NCBI GenBank assembly: GCA_029260015.1
Contig: JAJDEB010000009.1
Coordinates: 1 to 64,000, forward strand
Origin: Phycisphaerae bacterium
GTDB lineage: Bacteria; Planctomycetota; Phycisphaerae; UBA1845
DNA length: 64,000 nucleotides
Direction of reading: 5' to 3'
Of the stretch, positions 26,489 to 34,728 are shown in pieces. Both the position numbers and the translations under genes were made by a program. Under the pieces are notes generated by a model. That model was not told the origin of the DNA. It did not search any database and saw nothing but the letters and a program-made list of their open reading frames with translations. Position 1 is the stretch's first letter. Each line of letters begins with the position of its first letter.

Positions 26489-29400
26489 ATGGCAAAGGAC
26501 AAGGCATATCAAGAAGCTGAACGCAAAATCGCGAATGCGCTGCGATCCCAAACCCGCAATTTTGATCTGCGTGGAATGGGGCTCACCGAACTGCCGGATT
26601 CGATTGGGCAACTCACGCAGTTGCAAAATCTGCACATTAACGACAACCACTTGACGGCGCTGCCGGAGTCGTTTGGGCAGCTCACGCAGTTGCGAACGCT
26701 GAATCTTGCCGACAATCAATTGACGGCGTTTCCAGAATCGCTTGGGCAGCTCACGCAGTTGCAATCGCTTTACATTTACAACAACAAATTGACGGCGTTA
26801 CCGGAGTCGCTTGGGCAGCTGACGCAGTTGCAAGCGCTGTACATTAACAACAACCAATTGACGACGTTGCCGGAATCGTTTGGGCAGCTCACGCAGTTGC
26901 GGACGCTGTTCATTAACAACAACCAATTGACGGCGCTGCCCAAGCTACTGACAAAAAATCTCTCGGTTTTGGGATTTGGGAAGATCGCATTGGGCGAATT
27001 GCCGGTAAGTCTCCGTAACTTGACACAATTGAAGAAGCTATTTATTTGGGAAACGCAACTTACAACGATACCGGATTGGATTGGGGAATTGCGGACGTTG
27101 CAATTCCTCGACTTCTCAGGAAACGATATTTGTAACATCCCCGAATCATTGGCGAAGTTAAAACAACTTGAGACCCTCGTGATTGGCGACACAAATTCAG
27201 GAGGCAATCCACTTGAACGGATACCGGAGTGGATTGGGCACCTACCAAAGCTTTCAGATCTTCAATTATGCAATTGTCGTCTAACGGACCTGCCAACTTC
27301 GTTGGCCCAGCTTAAACCTCTAAAGGAACTCGAACTCGACGATAACCCCCTCAACCCCGAACTCGCTGCGGCGTACGAGCAAGGACTCGATGCGGTAAAG
27401 GCATACCTACGGGAAAAAGACAAAGGCACGCGGCAGCGGTATGAGGCGAAGCTGCTGATTCTCGGTGATGGGAATGAAGGCAAGACGTGCGTCTCAACGG
27501 CGCTTCGTGGACTGCCATTTGAAGACCAGCACACCACTCGCGGTGTGGAAGTCAATCCCTGGTCCTTCCCCCATCCTGATCACCCCGATGATGCGGACCG
27601 CGAGATCACCCTTAATATCTGGGACTTTGAAGGGCAGGAGATCAACCACCAGACTCACCAGTTCTTCCTGTCAACCGATTCGCTCTATGTGCTTGTATTC
27701 AAATGCCGAGACCAGTTCCTCCTCGATCAGGCCGAGTACTGGCTGGACACCATCCGCTCACGGGCGCCAGGTGCTCAGGTGGCGATTGTCATCACCGAGT
27801 GCGAAGAGCGAACACCCTACATTCCGGAAGATCGTTTGCTGGCTGAATACGGCGATCTGCTTTTAGACGGTCGCTGGTTGTTTGCCGTGGGTTGCCAAGA
27901 CGAATCGGGAATCCCGGAATTGCAGCAGGAGCTACAGCGCCGAGCAGCCGACCTGGAATTCATGGGTCGCGACTGGCCGCTGACATACGACAGCGCCGAA
28001 ACGCAAATCGAAGACAAGGCCAAGGGCAAATCGCACATGACCCGCGGCAGTCTGCATGACATTTTCGAAGACAGCAAGATCGACGCTGAAGGGTACGAGG
28101 AAGCTGCCCGCGGGCTGGCCAGGTTGGGCATCATCACAGAATTCCCTGATTGTCCGGACCTGAGCGACTTCGTCGTCCTTCAACCGCAGTGGCTCACCAA
28201 AGCCATCAGCTTTGTGATGGAGAACAAGCAGCTTGTCGCGGACAAAGGGGAGATCACATTTGAAAGCATGAAGGGCATTTGGAAAGAGCAGAACGTAAAC
28301 CAAATGTTCGGGGTCTTTCACGATTGCATGAAAGAGTTTGAACTATGCTACGACCTGGAAGACTGCAAAGACCGATGCATGGTTCCGCTTCGGTTCGGTT
28401 ACCTCAAACCGAATATCCCATGGACCAAGAATGATCAATTCAAAACGCGGAGGGTGACGTACAAACTCAACCTGCGTCCACCGATGGGCTTGATGAGTCG
28501 CTTTATCGTTAAAACGCACCACATGATCGTGCGTCCCGAACAGGGTGCAGCCGCGACTGACGGACCCCGCGGCGTGTATTGGCACAACGGGGTCTTCCTG
28601 GAATCCGGCGAAGGTCCGCTGCAGAGCCAGGCCTTGTGCGAATTCGACGCCGAATTGCGAACACTCAGCATCGAGGTGCGGGCTGCATTCCCGCAAAAGA
28701 TGCTGGATCAGATCGACGCGTATGTCGGTGCAGTGTTTTCCTTCTTTAAGGGACTTAAGCCGGAGCGGTCTTACGGGTGCATCGAGGTTGACGACAACAC
28801 ACAGACAGAGACACAGTGCCGCGCCGCCCATCCGGAGCGAAAAATTCTATATGCCCTTCAGAAGCAGCGGGAGGTTTCGTGCGATGTTGGCTGGCACGAC
28901 GTCAACCCGATGCAACTGATCATGGGCATTGGCAGTTTCGGTGGCGACATTAAATCGGTTGTGCGCGAAGAAGCCGAGCGCACACGCACCCATGTAGACA
29001 GATCGACCGACTGGGCCAAACCGCTCATCAAGAATATCACAACGCTGCTCGATTGGGCGGAACAGCATCAGCAGACGCTGCGCCAGTTGCAGGTCGATCA
29101 AGCCAAACTTGCTCCGGAGATCCGCCAGGAACTTGAATCGAAACTGCGTGAATACCTCGGTCACATGAGCGACATGCTGGATGAACGGCATCAAAAGTCG
29201 GCGCCCAGTGTGTTCTCGATCGGTACGCAGGAAGGGAGTCCGTGGAATCCGAAAACGTATTTCAAGCAGACGTACGTACTAACACCATGGTGCGAACACG
29301 AAGGCGGGATGCACCGCCACCTTCCGGGCCAAGTCCGGTTTCCCACGAATCAGGAGTGGTGGAACAAGACAGCACCGTGGATTGCTCGTGGGACGAAGGT

Positions 29401-29776
29401 GTTGGCGACCGGCTTGCAGCTCGCGTTCGCAGGCATGCCGTTGGCTGTCGGTGATGACGTCTATGGCGCAGTCAAGAATGAAGTGACATTCATGAAGGAA
29501 CTCACGAAGCACCTTGAACTCGGTGTAGTAGAGGGTTCTGGTAAGACGAGTAAGTTGCTGAAAGCAGATGATTTATGGCCTGGGGAACAAGTGAGGAATC
29601 TGCAAGGCGAGGACGGAGAAACGTCACTGATGCGAGCCGCACTGGCCCATTTTCTGGAGGGAATCGCCCCGACTCAGTATCGAGCGGGCCAATGGGGAGA
29701 ACTGAAACGCGTCAGACTTCCGGACAACACACATCGGTGGTTGTGCGTGCAGCACGCGCGCGAGGGCAGACGATGA
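26489..29776 (+). CDS. ROCO protein: leucine-rich repeats, Roc GTPase and COR domain
   Basis: A 1095-residue member of the ROCO family, to which human LRRK2 belongs. I use the ATG at 26489 (GGAG upstream) rather than 26369. Residues 30 to about 310 are leucine-rich repeats of 23 residues (LTALPESFGQLTQLRTLNLA and variants). The Roc GTPase domain (about 318 to 480) has a P-loop GDGNEGKTC at 326, switch motif WDFEGQE at 378, and TECE at the place of the base-recognition motif, an atypical variant. The COR dimerisation domain follows (about 520 to 830), then a helical region and a C-terminal part with TPWCEHEGGMHRHL. There is no kinase domain. Bacterial ROCO proteins cycle between monomer and dimer with GTP; their cell roles are mostly unknown. 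The gene stands alone. Confidence 0.93.
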   Translation: MAKDKAYQEAERKIANALRSQTRNFDLRGMGLTELPDSIGQLTQLQNLHINDNHLTALPESFGQLTQLRTLNLADNQLTAFPESLGQLTQLQSLYIYNNKLTALPESLGQLTQLQALYINNNQLTTLPESFGQLTQLRTLFINNNQLTALPKLLTKNLSVLGFGKIALGELPVSLRNLTQLKKLFIWETQLTTIPDWIGELRTLQFLDFSGNDICNIPESLAKLKQLETLVIGDTNSGGNPLERIPEWIGHLPKLSDLQLCNCRLTDLPTSLAQLKPLKELELDDNPLNPELAAAYEQGLDAVKAYLREKDKGTRQRYEAKLLILGDGNEGKTCVSTALRGLPFEDQHTTRGVEVNPWSFPHPDHPDDADREITLNIWDFEGQEINHQTHQFFLSTDSLYVLVFKCRDQFLLDQAEYWLDTIRSRAPGAQVAIVITECEERTPYIPEDRLLAEYGDLLLDGRWLFAVGCQDESGIPELQQELQRRAADLEFMGRDWPLTYDSAETQIEDKAKGKSHMTRGSLHDIFEDSKIDAEGYEEAARGLARLGIITEFPDCPDLSDFVVLQPQWLTKAISFVMENKQLVADKGEITFESMKGIWKEQNVNQMFGVFHDCMKEFELCYDLEDCKDRCMVPLRFGYLKPNIPWTKNDQFKTRRVTYKLNLRPPMGLMSRFIVKTHHMIVRPEQGAAATDGPRGVYWHNGVFLESGEGPLQSQALCEFDAELRTLSIEVRAAFPQKMLDQIDAYVGAVFSFFKGLKPERSYGCIEVDDNTQTETQCRAAHPERKILYALQKQREVSCDVGWHDVNPMQLIMGIGSFGGDIKSVVREEAERTRTHVDRSTDWAKPLIKNITTLLDWAEQHQQTLRQLQVDQAKLAPEIRQELESKLREYLGHMSDMLDERHQKSAPSVFSIGTQEGSPWNPKTYFKQTYVLTPWCEHEGGMHRHLPGQVRFPTNQEWWNKTAPWIARGTKVLATGLQLAFAGMPLAVGDDVYGAVKNEVTFMKELTKHLELGVVEGSGKTSKLLKADDLWPGEQVRNLQGEDGETSLMRAALAHFLEGIAPTQYRAGQWGELKRVRLPDNTHRWLCVQHAREGRR
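26582..26926 (+). repeat. Five tandem 69-base units encoding leucine-rich repeats
   Basis: Five consecutive 69-base units begin at 26582, 26651, 26720, 26789 and 26858. Blocks such as GGGCAGCTCACGCAGTTGC recur almost unchanged at the DNA level, including synonymous positions, so the repeats are similar in nucleotides and not only in protein. This points to recent unequal crossing over or gene conversion. Later repeats in the same gene are much more diverged. Confidence 0.85.
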
Positions 29777-29827
29777 ACGTTTTCGCACGGGGCAATTGCC
29801 AATTGGCGGCGTTGCCGGGTTTCTCAA

Positions 29828-29871
29828 AAGAAAAAAACCCGCAGAGCGCAATGAGTTGCTGCGCTCGCGGG
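29828..29871 (-). terminator. Rho-independent terminator for the 29913 gene
   Basis: Read on the minus strand, a GC-rich stem (CCCGCGAGCGCA pairing with TGCGCTCTGCGGG, one bulged base, 7-base loop) is followed by TTTTTTTCTTTT. It lies 40 bases past the stop of the minus-strand gene. It may also stop convergent transcription from the ROCO gene. Confidence 0.8.
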
Positions 29872-29912
29872 CTTGGATCAGCTGTCATCTCCCCCAGATG
29901 CAGCTTTACCTC

Positions 29913-30413
29913 TTATTCATCCGAGCCGTCGGAATCGACTGGCCAATCTGAATCGCTGTTCTCATCGGATTCACCCATTTCGTCCGATTCCTCTTCGGTA
30001 TCCGCTCCGACTGCAGAGTGTGCTTCTTCGATCTCGCGGGCGGTCGTGATGTCCATGTAGCGTAGGCCTTGGCGCTCATAGATCATTCCCCTGACTTCCA
30101 CGTTCTTAAGACCGAACTTTGCAAATGCGCGGCTGGCCCCTTTTGTGCCTTGGCCAAGAATGACCAGACCGTCATCGGTCTCAAGGGCTGCTGGCACGCC
30201 AGCTTTGATGCATTCGCGTGTACACTTCGCTTCGTCGGCGGTCGGAAATCTACCGGTCATGAAACACTGCAGGTCCACGACTCGACCTGTCAGCGAAACC
30301 TCTTTGGGGGCAACGGTTTCGCGTCGTGTTTGATCTGCTTGAATAGCGGACACAAATCCCACCATCAGGCACACTGCGCCCAGCGACAGAATCAAAATGC
30401 TATTCTTACCCAT
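29913..30413 (-). CDS. Small secreted protein with conserved Cys cluster and acidic tail
   Basis: I use the ATG at 30413 (GGAGAA upstream), which gives signal peptide MGKNSILILSLGAVCLMVGFVSAIQA; the product is 167 residues. The core (about 38 to 110) reads TGRVVDLQCFMTGRFPTADE, then AKCTRECIKAGVPAALETDD, then GLVILGQG. I recall this pattern from small exported proteins of Planctomycetota and other bacteria that have no assigned function; the spaced Cys (one, then C-x3-C) suggest a metal or heme site or a disulfide. The last 30 residues are Asp/Ser/Glu-rich and probably disordered. A strong terminator lies directly downstream, so this is the last gene of its unit. Confidence 0.75.
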   Translation of the reverse strand: MGKNSILILSLGAVCLMVGFVSAIQADQTRRETVAPKEVSLTGRVVDLQCFMTGRFPTADEAKCTRECIKAGVPAALETDDGLVILGQGTKGASRAFAKFGLKNVEVRGMIYERQGLRYMDITTAREIEEAHSAVGADTEEESDEMGESDENSDSDWPVDSDGSDE

Positions 30414-30544
30414 CTTCGTATTCTCCAACTTGGGACACGCATTGGTCCCTTTTTTTATCGATCCCGTGACCGATGCGGCCACAATGGCCACAAAGCGCGG
30501 TCCACCGAATCATCTTGATCCGCCCTTTTATGTAGCGGATTGAT

Positions 30545-30973
30545 TCAAGTATCTTGATGAACAGTGCTGCAAGGTGAAGTCAGCGGCGCTGCGATTTCCA
30601 GCTTGTACCCATCCGGGTCGAACAGAAACATCTGCAACGAGTCTTCTGCTCGGCGCGGTGATGTACACCGAATCTGCATTGCGACTGCACGTTCGTGGGT
30701 GTCCCGGACATCTTGCTCAGTAAGGACGCGAAAGCTCACATGATCGAGCCCGGCTAGTTCGGCTGCCTGGGGTAGACCTTCCACCAAGACAACACTGAAT
30801 TCCTCACAACCAGACGACGGGACACCTACGCAGGTACAGACGCAACTGTAAGGCACACTCGCGCTACGACGGGCAAAGCCAAACAGTTCACAATAGAACG
30901 CCGCGCTGCGTTCGAGGTTTCTGACACGTAGTTCTACATGCCCGATTCTTGTGAGCTGGGTACTCTGCTGCAC
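30545..30973 (-). CDS. VOC (glyoxalase/bleomycin resistance/dioxygenase) superfamily protein
   Basis: A 142-residue protein with the paired beta-alpha-beta-beta-beta modules of the vicinal oxygen chelate superfamily: GHVELRVRNLERSAAFYCEL at the start, LDHVSFRVLTEQDV in the second half, and FLFDPDGYKLEI at the end. Metal ligands can be read as His12 of GHVEL, His of LDHVS and Glu of YKLEI. The family includes glyoxalase I, dioxygenases and antibiotic-binding proteins, and the substrate cannot be told. The middle is unusually Cys-rich (SCVCTCVGVPSSGCEE), which is odd for the family and might bind metal or thiol reagents. It stands alone between two minus-strand units. Confidence 0.8.
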   Translation of the reverse strand: MQQSTQLTRIGHVELRVRNLERSAAFYCELFGFARRSASVPYSCVCTCVGVPSSGCEEFSVVLVEGLPQAAELAGLDHVSFRVLTEQDVRDTHERAVAMQIRCTSPRRAEDSLQMFLFDPDGYKLEIAAPLTSPCSTVHQDT

Positions 30974-31061
30974 GTTTTCGTCTTTCGCGATTGACTACCT
31001 CATGATGCAGGAATAATTTTGGACTGGCGAGATGAACCGATCGTGAATACCGTCTGAAAAT

Positions 31062-32504
31062 CTATTCATTTGGGCTCTGGGACATCGCCGTTTTCAGCCT
31101 CACCGTAAACTGGCAGCCACCCTCGGGAAGGTTCGCGACCTTAATCTCGCCACCGTGGAGATCAACAACCCCCTTTACGATCGCAAGCCCAAGGCCGACC
31201 CCCTGAAATGTGGAGTGTTCGTCCGGCACCCGATAGAAACGGTCAAAAACATGTGGCACATGTTCGTCAGGAATCCCGGGGCCACCGTCTCGAACAGAAA
31301 TAACGGCGAACGCATCGGTGACTTCCACGGTCACCCCGACCTGCGTTTGCGGAGGTGCGTAGCGAATGGCGTTGCGAAGCAGGTTGGTGACGGCGAGGGA
31401 GAGCAACGCATGGTCGCCATGTACAAGGAGGGCATCGTGTTCCTCTTCCGGCATCGCCAACGTGGGTACGATGTTGACCTCCACCCGCGATGCGATGTGC
31501 GCAGTGCGTTCAACGGCGGCCATCACGAATTCGTTGACCGGCGCATCAGTCATGGAAACCTGCAAACCACCCTCTGCCCGGGCGAGCATCAACAAACTCT
31601 CGACGACCTGGCTTAGCGCTCGCACTTCGTCCTGGACGGTCGAAAGGAAGCGTTCATATTCAATGGGCGAACGCTCGGACTGCGCCAACACTTGTGCTTC
31701 GCTGAGCAACAATGCAAGCGGTGTTTTTAGTTCATGGGCCACGTCGGCGATGAAGCGTTCATGCGAACGAAACGACGACGTGAATCGGTCGAGCATCCGA
31801 TTCAGACCGGTGAGCATCGCTTTGACGTCATCCGTGGATGCATGCGCATCAAAGCGCATGGACAGGTCTTCAACTTGAAATCGCTCTGCGGTGGCTACGA
31901 TTTGCGAAAGCGGTGCCAGGTTGCGTCGCGCCATCCACCACGCCAAAGTTGCCCCCACAAGCAATCCCAGGCAGGAACCGCCGACAACAAGATTGCGCAA
32001 TCGAGTCCAGGACTTGAGAAGCGGTGCTGTACTCAGCGCCAATTGCAAGATGTGCGGCTGGGGAGTTGAGTCGACGTCCACAGTCAGCATCCGCAGTTCG
32101 CCGGATTCCCCAACAAGCCCGCGCGGAATCGCGCCCTCTAAAGTCTCAAACACGGGTCCACGTTTTAGTAGCGTCACTGCATCGTCAGGCAAGGGTAGCG
32201 TTTGCTCCGCGAGGCTCGCTGACTTTGCAACCACGACGCCCTCGGCATTGCGAAGCTGCAGGTAATAATCCGGAAATCGAAATGACCGCAACTGCGTTGC
32301 AGGCGATTCTGACCCGGCTCCATTCCTCGCGAGCGCGTCGCAGACCACCTCGGCATGAATCCGCAGTCCATCGTCAAACTGCTCGCACATGTCGCGATCG
32401 CGGGCGATCAGCAGACCTCCGCAAACAACAATCAGGACAGCCGCAAACACGCCTATGAAATGCAGCGTGAGCCGCGATTGAATCGATCGTGCTTTTTTCC
32501 ACAT
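31062..32504 (-). CDS. Membrane sensor histidine kinase, partner of the 32534 regulator
   Basis: A 480-residue sensor kinase; the start may instead be 32522. It has two membrane helices (about 12 to 34 and 170 to 190) around a periplasmic sensor domain, a HAMP linker (RNLAPLSQIVATAERFQVEDLSM), the phosphoacceptor His in DVAHELKTPLALLL near 256, and an ATPase domain with NLLRNAIRYAPP, VRDGGPGIPDEHV, and GVGLGLAIVKGVVDLHGG. It lies directly downstream of its response regulator on the same strand. The organisation is like QseC or CusS. No target operon is adjacent, so the signal is unknown. Confidence 0.9.
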   Translation of the reverse strand: MWKKARSIQSRLTLHFIGVFAAVLIVVCGGLLIARDRDMCEQFDDGLRIHAEVVCDALARNGAGSESPATQLRSFRFPDYYLQLRNAEGVVVAKSASLAEQTLPLPDDAVTLLKRGPVFETLEGAIPRGLVGESGELRMLTVDVDSTPQPHILQLALSTAPLLKSWTRLRNLVVGGSCLGLLVGATLAWWMARRNLAPLSQIVATAERFQVEDLSMRFDAHASTDDVKAMLTGLNRMLDRFTSSFRSHERFIADVAHELKTPLALLLSEAQVLAQSERSPIEYERFLSTVQDEVRALSQVVESLLMLARAEGGLQVSMTDAPVNEFVMAAVERTAHIASRVEVNIVPTLAMPEEEHDALLVHGDHALLSLAVTNLLRNAIRYAPPQTQVGVTVEVTDAFAVISVRDGGPGIPDEHVPHVFDRFYRVPDEHSTFQGVGLGLAIVKGVVDLHGGEIKVANLPEGGCQFTVRLKTAMSQSPNE

Positions 32505-32533
32505 GGCGATTTTTCGATACAACGGTGGCGGGG

Positions 32534-33211
32534 TCAGACGGGTTCCTCGCTGAGCACATAACCGACGCCGATTTCTGTGTGGATTAACCTTCGTTCAAAA
32601 TCTCGATCGACCTTGCGGCGGAGCATGCTCACATACACGTCGATGACATTGCTGTCGCCCTCAAAATTCATGTCCCACACATGCTCACCGATTGAGGTGC
32701 GCGTCAGAACACGATGCGGATTGCGCAGAAAATACTCCAGGAGTGCAAATTCCTTCGCGGTCAGCTTGATGCGCACCCCGCCTCGCATGACCTTTCGTTC
32801 GACCAGGTCCATCTCCAGATCGGCAAAATTCAGACGGGCGGTGTTGGCCCCTTGGCCGCGGCGCAGCAGCGCTCGAAGCCGGGCGAGTAACTCATCGAAT
32901 TCAAATGGCTTTGCCAGATAGTCATCTGCGCCCGCGTCGAGGCCTTTGACCTTGTCGGCAGTACCCGACAGTGCGGTAAGCATCAGGATCGGGGTTTTGA
33001 TACCGCGTCGCCTGAGGTTGGCACACGCCTGAATCCCGTCTTGATCGGGAAGCATCACGTCGAGAATGATCGCGTCATACGGCTCAGCCGCCGCCAGGTC
33101 TTCACCTTCGTGACCGCCGCCTGCCAAATCGACGGCATAACCGTTTTCAGCAAGGCCCTTGCGAATCACACTGGCCATCCGCGGGTTGTCTTCCACGATC
33201 AGGACACGCAT
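32534..33211 (-). CDS. OmpR-family two-component response regulator
   Basis: A 225-residue DNA-binding regulator. The ATG at 33211 (MRVLIVEDNPRM) is the natural receiver start; the ORF-track extension to 33331 is not needed. Receiver motifs: acidic pair in VEDN, phosphoacceptor Asp in IILDVMLPDQDG near 51, and Lys in YLAKPFEF. Winged-helix motifs: LTAKEFALLEYFLRNPHRVL and VIDVYVSMLRRKVD. The kinase gene follows 11 to 29 bases after the stop, so the two form an operon. The regulated genes are unknown. Confidence 0.9.
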   Translation of the reverse strand: MRVLIVEDNPRMASVIRKGLAENGYAVDLAGGGHEGEDLAAAEPYDAIILDVMLPDQDGIQACANLRRRGIKTPILMLTALSGTADKVKGLDAGADDYLAKPFEFDELLARLRALLRRGQGANTARLNFADLEMDLVERKVMRGGVRIKLTAKEFALLEYFLRNPHRVLTRTSIGEHVWDMNFEGDSNVIDVYVSMLRRKVDRDFERRLIHTEIGVGYVLSEEPV

Positions 33212-33442
33212 CTGAGCGACGCTCCAATCTCTGCGTAAATACGAATAACAGTCTTGCTGGACACAAGCGTATTCGCTCAGTCCAAACCAGGCAATGAACG
33301 CTCCAACGCCCGGAATCGTTACCCCAAGCACACCGAATGAAAAGTTCTTAATCCCGTACTCACGGAGAATTCATGGCGCATCGGGATTCTATCCGAGATT
33401 GTGTCGCCGGTCACAAGATGCGTCCGGCTTCGGAGAATGGGT

Positions 33443-34648
33443 ATGAACTCAGCCAGTCATTGGATTTCAGTCAAGCGGTTGTGGATCATAAGCTTGGTTG
33501 CGCTTGTTGGAATTTGTGCCAATGCGGCGCGAAGTGCGGAACCGATCGGCGTGGTTGTTCCAACCACAGCCTCCTCAGCAATCCTCGCAGATGACAACGG
33601 CGCGATATCAGAAGTATTGCTCCACTTTTCCGAAGACGAGGGCTTCGGAATTCGCGAGGTCTTAAGCGAACTCCTGACAAAATTGAATCCGCACACGAGC
33701 GTCGTCATTGCATGCCCCAATCGCAGCACCGTCGACGTCTTTGAAGCGGAATTGGGAGCCAAGGCACGACACGGTGGGCGTCATGTTCGCGTGTTCAATG
33801 TCGGTATGGACATTTCGATCTGGGCACGAGATCGTTGCATCGCCCGGCAGAATCCTGACGGATCGCAGGGTTGCCTGTTGGTGCCCAGACCGCTACCCAC
33901 GTTTGATCTCTGGCGATTAAACGAACTCTACACACCGTTCGCCCTTGAGTCTGTCGGTGCATTCCCAGATGCACGGGCTGTTTCGGTGATCATTGAAGGC
34001 GGCAACATCGTCAGCAACACCAAGTTCGCCTTTGTTGGCGCAAACGTCTTTGAAGAAAACGAAGATGCGTTTGGCAATCCCAACGGTTCCGCGCGACTGA
34101 TGCGCGACTTGCGAAAGCTGGCCGGCAAGGAAATCATCATCGTGGGCAGTGAACTCGGCGAGGTTCCGTGGAATCATGTCGATATGTATCTGACTCCCGT
34201 TGCGGAAAAGACCGTGTTGCTGGCCGACCCTGCGCTTGCCGCGCAAATCATGGGCGTTGATTCATTCGACTTTTCAGTCGCTGACGAAGAGGAAGAGCAG
34301 TTCACGTCGCCGGTCGATACGAACTTTATTTTCGCGCAGATTGCCCAACGATTGCGACAATCCGGTTTTGTGGTCATAAGCATTCCGGCAGTTTTGAACC
34401 CAGCCGAGCAATGGATGATGACCTACAACAACGTTCTGATCGACGAGCGCGAAGGCAAGCGCACCGTTTATCTGCCAACTTACGGAGTTGACGCGTTGGA
34501 TGCATACGCCCAGGGCGTCTATGAACAAATTGGATTTCACGTCGAGACCGTGAATGTGTCGGGAATCTTTGAATCCGGTGGCGCTCTTCGCTGTGTGACC
34601 AACGTCACCCATCGCGACTACAAGAAAATCAATTCAGCTGTGCATTGA
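33443..34648 (+). CDS. Secreted agmatine-deiminase-like (guanidino-modifying) enzyme
   Basis: I use the ATG at 33443 (GGAGAATGGGT upstream), which opens a signal peptide (RLWIISLVALVGICANAARSAE); the product is 401 residues. It has the pattern of the agmatine deiminase / bacterial peptidyl-arginine deiminase family: IWARDRCIA near 126, IEGGNIVSN, NHVDMYLTPV in place of the usual G-H-x-D, and C-terminal ESGGALRCVTNV with the nucleophilic Cys near 382. The four catalytic positions Asp, His, Asp and Cys are therefore present. Agmatine deiminase makes N-carbamoylputrescine in the cytoplasm; an exported form suggests action on extracellular guanidino compounds or on peptidyl-arginine. The substrate is not known. 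It is convergent with the M42 peptidase gene. Confidence 0.78.
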   Translation: MNSASHWISVKRLWIISLVALVGICANAARSAEPIGVVVPTTASSAILADDNGAISEVLLHFSEDEGFGIREVLSELLTKLNPHTSVVIACPNRSTVDVFEAELGAKARHGGRHVRVFNVGMDISIWARDRCIARQNPDGSQGCLLVPRPLPTFDLWRLNELYTPFALESVGAFPDARAVSVIIEGGNIVSNTKFAFVGANVFEENEDAFGNPNGSARLMRDLRKLAGKEIIIVGSELGEVPWNHVDMYLTPVAEKTVLLADPALAAQIMGVDSFDFSVADEEEEQFTSPVDTNFIFAQIAQRLRQSGFVVISIPAVLNPAEQWMMTYNNVLIDEREGKRTVYLPTYGVDALDAYAQGVYEQIGFHVETVNVSGIFESGGALRCVTNVTHRDYKKINSAVH

Positions 34649-34728
34649 TCCAGCGCAACAGGCTACTTCTGGGCATTCGCTCATCAACGTGTCGCAGTCA
34701 CAGTATCTCTCAACAGATCGGAGCCCCG

